Part shown: one piece after another, positions 34,191 to 42,133 of the stretch | How positions within the stretch are numbered: the stretch's first letter is position 1 | Layout: each line of letters begins with the position of its first letter | Source: Paenibacillus jilunlii | GTDB lineage: Bacteria > Bacillota > Bacilli > Paenibacillales > Paenibacillaceae | Direction: 5' to 3' | DNA: 64,000 nt | Assembly (NCBI RefSeq): GCF_900102965.1 | Contig: NZ_FNGM01000011.1 | Coordinates: 106,896-170,895 of the forward strand | Position numbers and translations under genes: made by a program | The notes under the pieces: generated by a model | Databases searched by the model: none | Seen by the model: only the letters and a program-made list of their open reading frames with translations | Told to the model about the DNA's origin: nothing

Positions 34191-36053
34191 ATGTTAAGCC
34201 AATGGATCAGAAACCAGCTGGAACAATGTGTAGTTAATGTAGTCAACAGCCTCGGCGCGGCCTCTGCAGAACCTGCAACGGTTTTATTGGAGCAGCCCCC
34301 GAATGCCGATTTCGGTGATTACTCCAGTAATATCGCGATGCAATTAGCCAAAAAACTGCGTAAAGCCCCCATGGCCATCGCCGGGCTGATTACCGCAGAG
34401 TTTGAGCGGATAGGAGCTGTAGGCGGGATTGTGCAGCGGATTGAAATTGCCACTCCGGGGTTCATCAATCTGTACATCAATTGGCAGGAATGGGCCGGAC
34501 AGACCTTTGTACCGCCTCCGGGCAGCGGGGAAAAAGTCATCATCGAGCATACAAGTGTGAATCCAAACAAATCGCTCCATATCGGGCATCTGAGAAACTC
34601 CTGCATCGGGGATGCGCTTGTGCGGATTTTGCGGAAAACAGGGTACAACGTTGAAGTCCACAATTACGTGGATGATCTCGGCAATCAGCTGGCGGATACG
34701 GTAGTCGGTCTGCTTCGTGTACCGCTGGCTGGGGAGCATGTCCGCTTCGGCGATTACTGCTGGGACATTTATGCCGCGGTTAACAAGAGATATGCCGAGC
34801 AGCCTGAGATGATCCATCAGCGGACAGAAATTCTCCATGAGCTGGAGGAGGGGCACGGCAATACAGCCTGGCTCGGCCAACTGGCTGCTGAACGGATCGT
34901 TAGAGAGCATGTCGCGGAAATGAAAAGCTTCGGCATAGAGTACAATCTGCTGGTCTGGGAGAGCAGTATTGTAAAAGAGGGATTCTGGGCGTCTGCTTCC
35001 GGTCTGCTTAAAGAAACGGACATGTTTGTCGAGGAGACAAAGGGCAAGCTGGCAGGATGCTGGATTCTAAAACAACCCGCGGCTGAAGAGATGGAGAGCG
35101 GCTCTGAGGATCATCAGAAGGACAAGGTGCTGGTGCGTTCGAACGGGATTTTGACCTACACTGCCAAGGATATCGCCTATCATCTCTGGAAATTCGGGCT
35201 GCTGGACAAGGATTTCAGCTATAACGAATTCAATACAGGCCTGTGGACCACCGGCTTGACCGGAGAACCGCTGTCCTTCGGCAAGGCCGACAGAGTGGTC
35301 AATGTCATCGATTACCGGCAGGAGTATCCGCAGGCCATGGTGAAGCAGGCCTTGGAGGTCCTTGGTTTCACTGCGCAGGCAGAGAAGCTGCATCATGTCA
35401 GTTATGGTGTAGTTTCACTCAGTCCGGCTTCCGCCGCCGGGCTTGGCATTGATACCTCGGATGGCAAAAGCTCCTACGCCATGTCCGGCCGTCAGGGGAT
35501 CGGCGTCAAGGTGGCGGATCTCGTCCAGCTTATGGAAAGCAGCATCGAAGCCGCCCGCTCCGACGCAACCGGCCTCTCCAGCCGGCTCATCGCCACCGCC
35601 GCAATCCGTTACTACCTGCTGCGCTTCAATCTGGGCACGGAGATCGTGTTCGACTTCAAGCAGGCCACAGAGATTTCCGGGAATACCGGGGTCTATCTGA
35701 TGTATACCTACGCGCGTGCAGGCCGTGTGCTCAGCAAAGCGGAGGGTCCTGTGGAGCAAACAGCAGTCCCCCGGTTCCCGGCACAGCTGGACACCGCCGA
35801 GCTGGCTCTAATGAGACAGCTGAGCACGTGGGAGGATACCCTATATACGGCGAGCCGCGAGCTGACGCCAAATATCATTTGCAGCTACGCTCATTCCCTG
35901 GCATCCCTGTTCAATAATTTTTATTCCTCCTGTCCGATTCTCAAGGGAGAGGAGAGTTCCATCCGCTTCCGCCTCTGGCTCACCTTGCGCTTCCAGAGCA
36001 CTCTCGGCGAGGTCTTGGAGGTACTCGGACTGCCGAAGCCGGAGCGGATGTAG
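34191..36053 (+). CDS. argS: Arginine--tRNA ligase
   Basis: 620 residues. A class I synthetase charging tRNA-Arg. The N-terminal Arg-tRNA synthetase domain is followed by the catalytic core with HIGH motif SLHIGHLRN (about residue 128) and VHNYVDDLGNQLADT. A YAMSGRQG segment stands where the family has MSTRKG. The C-terminal DALR anticodon-binding domain ends LGEVLEVLGLPKPERM. It is longer than the usual ~560, partly through an acidic insertion near residue 300 (EEMESGSEDHQKD). AAGGAGG lies 8 bases before the ATG. Expression should rise when tRNA-Arg is uncharged. Most genomes hold one argS without a T-box, so this may be a second copy; the rest of the genome is needed to tell. Confidence 0.93.
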   Translation: MLSQWIRNQLEQCVVNVVNSLGAASAEPATVLLEQPPNADFGDYSSNIAMQLAKKLRKAPMAIAGLITAEFERIGAVGGIVQRIEIATPGFINLYINWQEWAGQTFVPPPGSGEKVIIEHTSVNPNKSLHIGHLRNSCIGDALVRILRKTGYNVEVHNYVDDLGNQLADTVVGLLRVPLAGEHVRFGDYCWDIYAAVNKRYAEQPEMIHQRTEILHELEEGHGNTAWLGQLAAERIVREHVAEMKSFGIEYNLLVWESSIVKEGFWASASGLLKETDMFVEETKGKLAGCWILKQPAAEEMESGSEDHQKDKVLVRSNGILTYTAKDIAYHLWKFGLLDKDFSYNEFNTGLWTTGLTGEPLSFGKADRVVNVIDYRQEYPQAMVKQALEVLGFTAQAEKLHHVSYGVVSLSPASAAGLGIDTSDGKSSYAMSGRQGIGVKVADLVQLMESSIEAARSDATGLSSRLIATAAIRYYLLRFNLGTEIVFDFKQATEISGNTGVYLMYTYARAGRVLSKAEGPVEQTAVPRFPAQLDTAELALMRQLSTWEDTLYTASRELTPNIICSYAHSLASLFNNFYSSCPILKGEESSIRFRLWLTLRFQSTLGEVLEVLGLPKPERM

Positions 36054-36119
36054 CTTGTTCTTATCACTTGTAAAGCGATACAGAAGCAGATGCACAACCT
36101 GTCTCTTGAGTGTAGAACT

Positions 36120-36167
36120 ATTAATGCTTGCATAAGTACTTATATTAATGCTTGCATAAATACTTTT
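36120..36167. repeat. 24-bp tandem direct repeat
   Basis: ATTAATGCTTGCATAAGTAC plus TTAT (36120-36143) is repeated as ATTAATGCTTGCATAAATAC plus TTTT (36144-36167). The first copy contains the palindrome TAAGTACTTA. It lies just upstream of the putative antitoxin RNA promoter and may be a regulator site. Confidence 0.65.
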
Positions 36168-36206
36168 ATTTTTACTTTATTAAATAAAATGTGGTATATT
36201 TGAGTC

Positions 36207-36346
36207 AGAAAAGTCGTACAATGCAAAAAGAGTCGTGCGGCTAACACGACTCCCCTGCAATAGCCGCTTTTAAGGGCGGAGGCTCAGACAGGTACTACCC
36301 ACAGAAATAGGCCGCAATCCTGGACAGAGGGCGGCCTATTTCTTTT
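36207..36346 (+). ncRNA. Putative antitoxin RNA of a type I toxin-antitoxin locus
   Basis: A promoter-like TTTACT (36171), 18 bases, TATATT (36195) drives a predicted ~140-nt RNA. It folds into hairpins AGTCGTG-CGGCTAA-CACGACT (36231-36251) and AGCCGC...GGCGGAGGCT, and ends at a bidirectional terminator AAATAGGCCGC...GGCGGCCTATTT with T-rich flank (36304-36346). Its 3' end overlaps the antisense toxin mRNA, including the last toxin codons. Convergent RNAs sharing a terminator are the layout of Fst/TxpA-type systems. Ends are predicted only. Confidence 0.6.
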
Positions 36347-36419
36347 TGTGGAAGGACAGGATTAATACAACCAGAGTCGCAAATGAAATCATTAGCGTCA
36401 ATGCTTGGTATACTTCCAC
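36336..36419 (-). CDS. Putative holin-like type I toxin peptide (27 aa)
   Basis: A GTG-started peptide beginning MEVYQALTLMISFATLV and ending ILSFHKKK: a short hydrophobic helix with a basic tail, matching the holin-like toxin group related to TxpA/BsrG. GGAGG lies 8 bases before the GTG; an in-frame ATG two codons earlier is too close to that site. The ribosome site is part of a hairpin CTCCC-GGAA-GGGAG, so translation may be masked in the mRNA. An extended -10 (TGATATAAT, near 36487) lies upstream. The stop codon is inside the shared terminator stem. Such peptides insert into the membrane and are silenced by the antisense RNA. Confidence 0.72.
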   Translation of the reverse strand: MEVYQALTLMISFATLVVLILSFHKKK

Positions 36420-36621
36420 AGGCATCACCTCCCTTCCGGGAGATTAGCCAGCCGCCCTTGCAAGCCTTCTATTGTCCAGTTATTATATCATGGCTTTAAG
36501 CCGCATGGATAGATGTACCATATGTAAATTCCGCTTCCAATCAACTCGCATTGCGAAGTATTCCTCCCGATGCAGATGCTCCAACGTCCCCCTTCCTGGG
36601 CTTCTCATCCTCCGTACGCAC

Positions 36622-36650
36622 AAACAGCCTTCCCGAAGGAAGGCTGTTTT
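36622..36650 (-). terminator. Terminator after the minus-strand tRNA-Arg
   Basis: Minus strand: AAAACAGCCTTCC-TTCG-GGAAGGCTGTTT, 4 bases after the tRNA tail. It is the counterpart of the hairpin at 14245-14270 with paired compensating changes (CTCCC/GGGAG to CTTCC/GGAAG). Confidence 0.82.
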
Positions 36651-36654
36651 GTGA

Positions 36655-36728
36655 CGTCCCGGAAGGGATTCGAACCCCTGACCGTGCGCTTAGAAGGCGC
36701 ATGCTCTATCCAGCTGAGCTACCGGGAC
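36655..36728 (-). tRNA. trnR-UCU: tRNA-Arg(UCU), second copy, inverted
   Basis: 74 nt on the minus strand, identical to the gene at 14165-14238 except for one G-to-A change in the T-stem (GGTCAGGGG versus GGTCGGGGG), which here gives a stronger pairing. Anticodon loop CTTCTAA gives UCU. The two genes point at each other across 22.4 kb. Confidence 0.97.
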
Positions 36729-36953
36729 ACATGTGAAAATGGTAGGCTTTTAAAGCATATGTATTAATGCAACGTTATTTATTATAACGTATTCGGCAAA
36801 TTTTTCAAGGGGCTGCTCAAAAATTTGCCTGTCTGCCTCATTCCGGCATTTCTGCCCCCGGGGTGGCAATAGTGGAAGCCAGCCGCCCCTCTCCTCCACA
36901 TACCACCGCCAGGGCAGATCCAGCGGTATTCCTGCCGCTTATTAGCCTACTCG

Positions 36954-37310
36954 TTAGGGCAGCTGATGAAAATGCGCCTCCAGCTGTTTTTTCAAATCTC
37001 CAAAAATGAGCAGCTCCTGCTGGAACTTCGAACGTTCATCCTCCGGAGTCATAATGGCGCTTCCCGTAAACGCGCTGACCGTCACATCCTGAAACGCATC
37101 ATGCAAATTGTTGTCAAACCAGTCGGTTGCAGTGTCGGCATCATTCGTCAGAATACGCACGATTTCATAACCTTCCTCGCGCTGGTCCTCAACAATATAC
37201 ACCAAAAGCGCGGAATCCCCAACAGCCCCCGGCAATACGCCAACTTCTGCGCATGGTGCCCCGTCATATTCGGTCATTCTGCGGATTTTGGCGTCTTTAA
37301 TGTAATACAC
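36954..37310 (-). CDS. Hypothetical protein (118 aa)
   Basis: A soluble, acidic protein beginning with a GTG start preceded by AGGAGGG at 11 bases. Short N-terminal beta-rich part (MYYIKDAKIRRMTEYDGAP), a strand-rich middle, and a C-terminal helix (ERSKFQQELLIFGDLKKQL). No motif is recognised. It is divergent from asnB. A frame on the opposite strand (36966-37349) lacks a ribosome site and looks like its shadow. Confidence 0.6.
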   Translation of the reverse strand: MYYIKDAKIRRMTEYDGAPCAEVGVLPGAVGDSALLVYIVEDQREEGYEIVRILTNDADTATDWFDNNLHDAFQDVTVSAFTGSAIMTPEDERSKFQQELLIFGDLKKQLEAHFHQLP

Positions 37311-37550
37311 TGGTCATCATCCCTCCTGGCAAATTTCCCTCTCCCTTAGTGTTCGGATAAGGACATACATTTTATGCCTTCCTTCATCATATATCTGTAT
37401 TACTTGGCAAAAAAGAAACAAATGGAAACGGCTGGCCGTCCCTAAAGGACGGTATCCGCTTCAGCAAGAAATATAAGGATAATTTTTTGCGTGCAGCATA
37501 TAAATCTTTATATTTGGACAACAATCGCACAAAAGAGAGGATGAAGCATC

Positions 37551-39395
37551 ATGTGCGGAATAACCGGATTTATCCAGTGGCGCGGCGACCTCACACAGCA
37601 CTCGCAACTGCTCGTAAAAATGACTGAAACACTGGGGCACCGCGGACCGGATGCGGCTGGAACCTGGATCTCCGGCCCCTGCGCCCTCGGACACCGGAGA
37701 CTTAGCGTCATCGATCCTGAGAACGGGGCACAGCCGATGATCGCCCGCCATGACGACAAGGTGTACGCAATTGTGTATAACGGTGAATTATATAATGCCC
37801 CTGAGCTCAAAATTGAACTCCAGCAGCGCGGGCATCATTTTCTCACAGAATGCGATACGGAGGTTCTGCTCCATGCCTATATCGAATGGGGACCGGATTG
37901 TACGGAAAAACTGAATGGCATTTTTGCATTTGCCGTCTGGGATAGCTTGCGCGATCAGGTGTTTTTGGCTCGGGACCGTCTTGGCGTGAAGCCGCTGTTC
38001 TACAGCCAGGTGGACGACGTATTTGTCTTTGGCTCTGAACCCAAAGCGCTGCTGCAGCATCCCAAGGTGAAGCCGAATGTCGGACCGGAAGGCCTGGCGG
38101 AAGTTTTTATCATCGGTCCGGCCCGTACACCGGGACATGGGGTATACAAAGATATATTCGAGCTTCGTCCAGGTCATGCCATGATTTATAGCCGGAATGG
38201 AATCCGCAAGTATGCTTATTGGGAGCTAGAGAGCTACAATCATACCGACAACGTGGATGAAACGGCGGCCAAGGTCCGGGATCTGCTGCAGGATACCGTG
38301 GAGCGCCAGCTGGTGTCGGATGTTCCGGTCTGCTCGCTGCTCTCCGGGGGCCTCGATTCCAGTGCGCTGACCGCGCTCGCTGTGGATTATTACAACCGTA
38401 CCGGCCAAGGCCAGGTCGACACCTATTCCGTCGATTATGTCGATAACGACAAGCATTTCAAAAGCCACTCCTTCCAGCCCGGCGCAGACGGCCCCTGGAT
38501 TAAGCGGATGGTCGACGAGCTGAAGACAAATCACCATTATGTGGCGTTCGATACTCCCGAGCTGGTAACGGCGCTGGATAACGCCCTCTACTCCCGCGAC
38601 CTGCCGGGGATGACCGATGTGGATTCCTCGTTGTATTTATTTTGCCGGGAGATCAAAAAGAACGCCACTGTTGCCATTTCCGGTGAAGCGGCTGATGAGA
38701 TTTTTGGCGGATATCCCTGGTTCCACCGTGAGGAAATGCTGTCTTCCGGCACCTTCCCCTGGTCAGTGGCACCCAAAATGCGCACAGAGCTGCTGTCCCC
38801 GGAAATCCGGGAATGGATTCGTCCGCTGGAGTATTTGGGGGACCGGTACAGCGACGCGGTGGCAGAGGTGCCGAAGCTTGACGGCGAGACCGGCAAACAG
38901 GCGCAAATGCGCGTGATGTCCTATCTGAACATTACCCGGTTCATGCCTACCCTGCTGGACCGCAAGGACCGGATGAGCATGGGGGTTGGCCTGGAGGTCC
39001 GCGTGCCTTACTGCGACCACCGGCTGGTGCAATACGTCTTCAACATTCCCTGGGAAATTAAAACCGTAGGCAACCGGGAAAAGGGCATCCTCCGCAAAGC
39101 GCTGGAAGGCATTCTCCCGGACGATGTGCTCTACCGCAAAAAAAGCCCGTATCCCAAAACACATAATCCGGCCTACCTAAACGCAGTACGGACACAGATG
39201 CTTGACATCCTGGATGACTCATCGTCGCCCATCCTGCCATTAATAGACGCCGCCAAAATCCGTGAGATCGCCGCATCCCCGGAATCCTCCAGCAATCTGC
39301 CCTGGTTCGGCCAGCTGATGTCCGGCCCGCAGCTGTTTGCTTATCTGGCCCAGGTTAATCTATGGCTGCGCAAATATAACGTTTCGATCGGGTAA
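37551..39395 (+). CDS. asnB: Asparagine synthetase (glutamine-hydrolysing)
   Basis: 614 residues. Cys2 (MCGITGFIQW) is the glutaminase nucleophile of the N-terminal class II amidotransferase domain. The ATP-pyrophosphatase loop SGGLDSS lies near residue 265 in the synthetase domain, and later RVPYCDHRLVQYVF and KGILRKALEG are typical. It makes asparagine from aspartate, glutamine and ATP. Length and C-terminus resemble B. subtilis AsnO more than AsnB, so it may be the sporulation-type enzyme, but this cannot be settled here. AGAGAGG precedes the ATG. A short hairpin (GCCGTCC-CTAA-AGGACGGT, about 37435-37455) lies in the 5' leader. Confidence 0.93.
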   Translation: MCGITGFIQWRGDLTQHSQLLVKMTETLGHRGPDAAGTWISGPCALGHRRLSVIDPENGAQPMIARHDDKVYAIVYNGELYNAPELKIELQQRGHHFLTECDTEVLLHAYIEWGPDCTEKLNGIFAFAVWDSLRDQVFLARDRLGVKPLFYSQVDDVFVFGSEPKALLQHPKVKPNVGPEGLAEVFIIGPARTPGHGVYKDIFELRPGHAMIYSRNGIRKYAYWELESYNHTDNVDETAAKVRDLLQDTVERQLVSDVPVCSLLSGGLDSSALTALAVDYYNRTGQGQVDTYSVDYVDNDKHFKSHSFQPGADGPWIKRMVDELKTNHHYVAFDTPELVTALDNALYSRDLPGMTDVDSSLYLFCREIKKNATVAISGEAADEIFGGYPWFHREEMLSSGTFPWSVAPKMRTELLSPEIREWIRPLEYLGDRYSDAVAEVPKLDGETGKQAQMRVMSYLNITRFMPTLLDRKDRMSMGVGLEVRVPYCDHRLVQYVFNIPWEIKTVGNREKGILRKALEGILPDDVLYRKKSPYPKTHNPAYLNAVRTQMLDILDDSSSPILPLIDAAKIREIAASPESSSNLPWFGQLMSGPQLFAYLAQVNLWLRKYNVSIG

Positions 39396-39450
39396 AATAG
39401 CGGCTGGTCCGCTTCCTGCCGGCACCTGCTTTTTTACTCAATAAAAGCTC

Positions 39451-39494
39451 AAGCCAAAGAGCAAGCCCCGCGGGGAGACTTGTTCTTTGGCTTT
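39451..39494. terminator. Bidirectional terminator between asnB and the aldo/keto reductase
   Basis: AAGCCAAAGAGCAAG...CTTGTTCTTTGGCTT, a 15-bp stem with one mismatch, lies between two convergent genes. A T-rich flank is present on the plus side (CTTTCTG) and AAAA-rich sequence on the other. Confidence 0.8.
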
Positions 39495-39522
39495 CTGTAT
39501 GCTGACTATGCCATCCAGCAGC

Positions 39523-40359
39523 TTAAAAATTGAAATTATCCGGGTCCGGGCCGAAGCGGTGATTCTGATTCAGATCCTCAAGCACCTTGACGTCCTCATC
39601 GCTGAGCGTGAAGTCGAAGAATCCGGCATTCTCTACAATGCGTTCGGCATGCACGGATTTCGGAATCGTGATGACGCCCTGCTGCAGGTCCCAACGGAGC
39701 ACGATTTGCGCCGGGGTTTTGCCGTATTTACCAGCCAGCTCCTGCAGCACCGGCAGATCCAGATTGCCCTGCATCAGCGGGCTCCAGGCTTCTACCTGAA
39801 TGTCATGGGCCTTCGCATACTTCAGCAGCTCGCGCTGGGTCAGCAGCGGGTGGAACTCGACCTGATCCACGGCTGGCACCACACCGGTATCCTCGATGAT
39901 ATCCTGCAGATGATGCGGCTGAAAGTTGCTCACGCCAATGGATTTGACGAGCCCCTCCTTTTGCAGATGCACCAGTGCCTTCCAGGAATCGCGGTACTTG
40001 CCGGCCACCGGCCAATGGATCAGATACAGGTCAAGAACATCCAGTCCAAGCTTCTTCCGGCTGACCTCAAAAGCCTTCAGTGCCGACTCATAACCTTGAT
40101 CCCCATTCCACAGCTTGGTCGTAATGAACAGTTCTTCCCGGGGCACACCGGATTCACGGATAGCTTGTCCGACACCCTCTTCATTCTTGTATCCGGCAGC
40201 CGTATCAATACTGCGGTAGCCTGTCTCTAGTGCCGTCTTCACGGCATGAATTACTTCGTCTCCGTCCTTGGCCTGCCACACGCCAAGCCCCAGCCAAGGC
40301 ATGGTTGCCCCGTCATTTAACGTAGGTCCGCCTGAGAATGGTCCGTTCAATTGACTCAT
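39523..40359 (-). CDS. Aldo/keto reductase
   Basis: 278 residues. A NADPH-dependent (alpha/beta)8-barrel reductase of the AKR5 type. Catalytic residues are visible as YRSIDTAAGYKNEEGVG (Asp-Tyr) and LIHWP (His), and the C-terminal cofactor motif is VITIPKSVHAERIVENA. Bacillus relatives reduce aldehydes such as methylglyoxal and 2,5-diketo-gluconate; the substrate here is not determined. It stands alone, convergent with asnB and divergent from the sigma gene. Confidence 0.92.
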   Translation of the reverse strand: MSQLNGPFSGGPTLNDGATMPWLGLGVWQAKDGDEVIHAVKTALETGYRSIDTAAGYKNEEGVGQAIRESGVPREELFITTKLWNGDQGYESALKAFEVSRKKLGLDVLDLYLIHWPVAGKYRDSWKALVHLQKEGLVKSIGVSNFQPHHLQDIIEDTGVVPAVDQVEFHPLLTQRELLKYAKAHDIQVEAWSPLMQGNLDLPVLQELAGKYGKTPAQIVLRWDLQQGVITIPKSVHAERIVENAGFFDFTLSDEDVKVLEDLNQNHRFGPDPDNFNF

Positions 40360-40593
40360 CGTTTCGCCTCCAAGCTATAAGTTAAATTCATCACTCTTCC
40401 TTAACCGAAAAATTTGCATAAGAAGCACATACCCATTGCTTTTAGTATAGCAAAACGTTGACAACTTACCAAAATTCTATAAAAGCAGGTATCAGCTGGT
40501 CTGTTAATCACAGTGCACCGGCCTTTTTTGCTTTAAGGTGTAACTTGTATCTTTATTTTTCGTGTAAGAAGGGCCTGAAGGAGGTGGAGAGGA

Positions 40594-41127
40594 TTGTATG
40601 AAGACAATGAACTTATGGCTCGGGTACAAGCTGGAGATAAAGGGGCGTACGAAGAGCTTGTCCTGAAGCACAGACTTAAGGCTATCGCATTTGCAAACAG
40701 CTTTGTGTGTGATTTATATACCGCCGAGGATATTGTGCAGGAATGCTTCGTAAAAGTGTATATCCATAGAGAAACCTATCGGCCCAGCCATGCTTTTAAT
40801 ACGTATTTATTCACCATTATCCGCAACAACTGCATTGATTACTTAAGATCAAGACAAGCCTCGCGGTTCTTCAGTTCAGATGCAGTCCCTGAGCTCAGCG
40901 ACCACACTACACCCGAGGAAATCCTGGCCAGCCGCGAGAACACCAAACTTATTTATGAGGTGCTGGGCGATTTGCAGATCGATTATAAAACAGCTTTGTA
41001 TCTGTATGCTGTGGCTGATTTCAGTTATAAGGATATTGCCAGCATTATGAAAAGGTCAGTACCCCAAATCAAAATTCTCTGCTCTACAGAGCACGCAAAA
41101 AGTTCAAACTTCAGTATAAGGAGCTGA
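40594..41127 (+). CDS. ECF (SigY-like) sigma factor with a C-terminal frameshift
   Basis: Region 2 (KAIAFANSFVCDLYTAEDIVQECFVKVY) and the start of region 4 (YAVADFSYKDIASIMKRS) are intact. At 41077-41081 the sequence CTCTG replaces an expected CTG, and a 2-base shift restores LYRARKKFKLQYKELMVNEE, the normal sigma-4 end, with a stop at 41144 overlapping the next gene by 11 bases. As it stands the recognition helix is altered (ILCSTEHAKSS) and the protein ends early, so it is probably non-functional, unless the change is a sequencing error or a switch. The following small membrane gene and ABC transporter mirror the sigY-yxlC...yxlFG operon of B. subtilis. Confidence 0.8.
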   Translation: MYEDNELMARVQAGDKGAYEELVLKHRLKAIAFANSFVCDLYTAEDIVQECFVKVYIHRETYRPSHAFNTYLFTIIRNNCIDYLRSRQASRFFSSDAVPELSDHTTPEEILASRENTKLIYEVLGDLQIDYKTALYLYAVADFSYKDIASIMKRSVPQIKILCSTEHAKSSNFSIRS

Positions 41128-41133
41128 TGGTGA

Positions 41134-41400
41134 ATGAGGAGTGAAAAGGATTTTTTAGCCGGTATGTGGAGAAAAGTTGAACTCGCGGAAGCAGAACAAT
41201 TGCAAAAAAAACAAGCAAGAGAACGCAATCGGAGATTGCTGAAAAAAAATATCGCCATGTACACTGCTTTGCTTGTAACGTTTGTGCTGCTAATCCTCTG
41301 GGTTCCCTCAAACCCTGGATTTATAACGTGCATTTGCGGAGCTTACCTGCTGCTTGGTTACATATTGGACGACTTCTCATATAAAATCTTCATCAAATAA
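41134..41400 (+). CDS. Small membrane protein, YxlC-like anti-sigma candidate
   Basis: 88 residues. A charged, helical N-terminal ~45 residues (AGMWRKVELAEAEQLQKK) is followed by two hydrophobic helices (TALLVTFVLLILW and CICGAYLLLGYIL). The layout resembles YxlC-like anti-sigma proteins that hold an ECF sigma factor at the membrane; assignment rests on context, since it overlaps the reading frame restored by frameshift correction of the sigma gene and precedes the transporter. The ATG follows GAGCTGATGGTG. Confidence 0.55.
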   Translation: MRSEKDFLAGMWRKVELAEAEQLQKKQARERNRRLLKKNIAMYTALLVTFVLLILWVPSNPGFITCICGAYLLLGYILDDFSYKIFIK

Positions 41401-41413
41401 GGGAGGAACAACC

Positions 41414-42133
41414 TTGAAACCTGAAATTATCATAGATCATCTATCTAAGAATTTTGGAAAAAGAGAAGCCCTACGGAATGTTTCACTACATATTCAGCCC
41501 GGTATGTTCGGACTCCTTGGCAGAAACGGCGCCGGAAAAACGACCTTGATGAGGGTACTCGCGACCCTGCTTCATAAATCAGGCGGATCGGTTACGGTAT
41601 GCGGCATTCCCATTGAACAATCCAAGGAAGTCAGGAAGCTCATCGGATATTTGCCTCAGGATTTCTCCATCTATCCCGGTATGACTGTGTACGCGGCCAT
41701 GAATTATCTGGGAATATTATCAGAGCTGCCCAAAGCGGCAAGAAAAGAGCGGATAACCGCTCTCTTAAAACGGGTCAACCTCGAAGATTGCCTGAACCTC
41801 AAGGTAAAGGCATTATCGGGAGGAATGAAACGCAGGCTGGGCATTGCACAGGCCATTCTGCATGATCCCCAAATCTTGATTGTGGATGAACCTACCGCCG
41901 GGCTTGACCCCGAAGAGCGAATAAGGTTCCGCGATTTACTCTGTGAAATAGCAGAGAATAGAATCGTTATCCTGTCTACCCATATTGTAGAGGACATTGA
42001 AAAGACCTGTCAGAACATTGCTGTTCTGGACAAGGGCCAAATCATTTATCAGGGAGCACTGCAGCATTTCATCGGAAATGAACGTGGTCTGGAAGAAGCT
42101 TATATGAAACAGATGGGAGGGCATCAACGATGA
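41414..42133 (+). CDS. ABC transporter ATP-binding protein
   Basis: 239 residues with a TTG start: GGGAGG lies 7 bases before TTG-AAA-CCT, while no ribosome site fits the upstream in-frame start. Walker A LLGRNGAGKTT (residues about 33-43), signature LSGGMKRRLG, Walker B ILIVDEPTAGLD, and switch His in LSTHIVEDIEKT. It drives the two permeases encoded next, with a 4-base overlap of the first. Corresponds to YxlF in the SigY-type operon. Confidence 0.92.
   Translation: MKPEIIIDHLSKNFGKREALRNVSLHIQPGMFGLLGRNGAGKTTLMRVLATLLHKSGGSVTVCGIPIEQSKEVRKLIGYLPQDFSIYPGMTVYAAMNYLGILSELPKAARKERITALLKRVNLEDCLNLKVKALSGGMKRRLGIAQAILHDPQILIVDEPTAGLDPEERIRFRDLLCEIAENRIVILSTHIVEDIEKTCQNIAVLDKGQIIYQGALQHFIGNERGLEEAYMKQMGGHQR

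Noticed and set aside
36966..37349. 127-codon frame on the plus strand
   Set aside because: Antisense to the 118-residue gene that has AGGAGGG before its GTG start.
37430..37470. Possible riboswitch or attenuator before asnB
   Set aside because: A short hairpin is present but no T-box, no U-tract and no alternative structure were seen.
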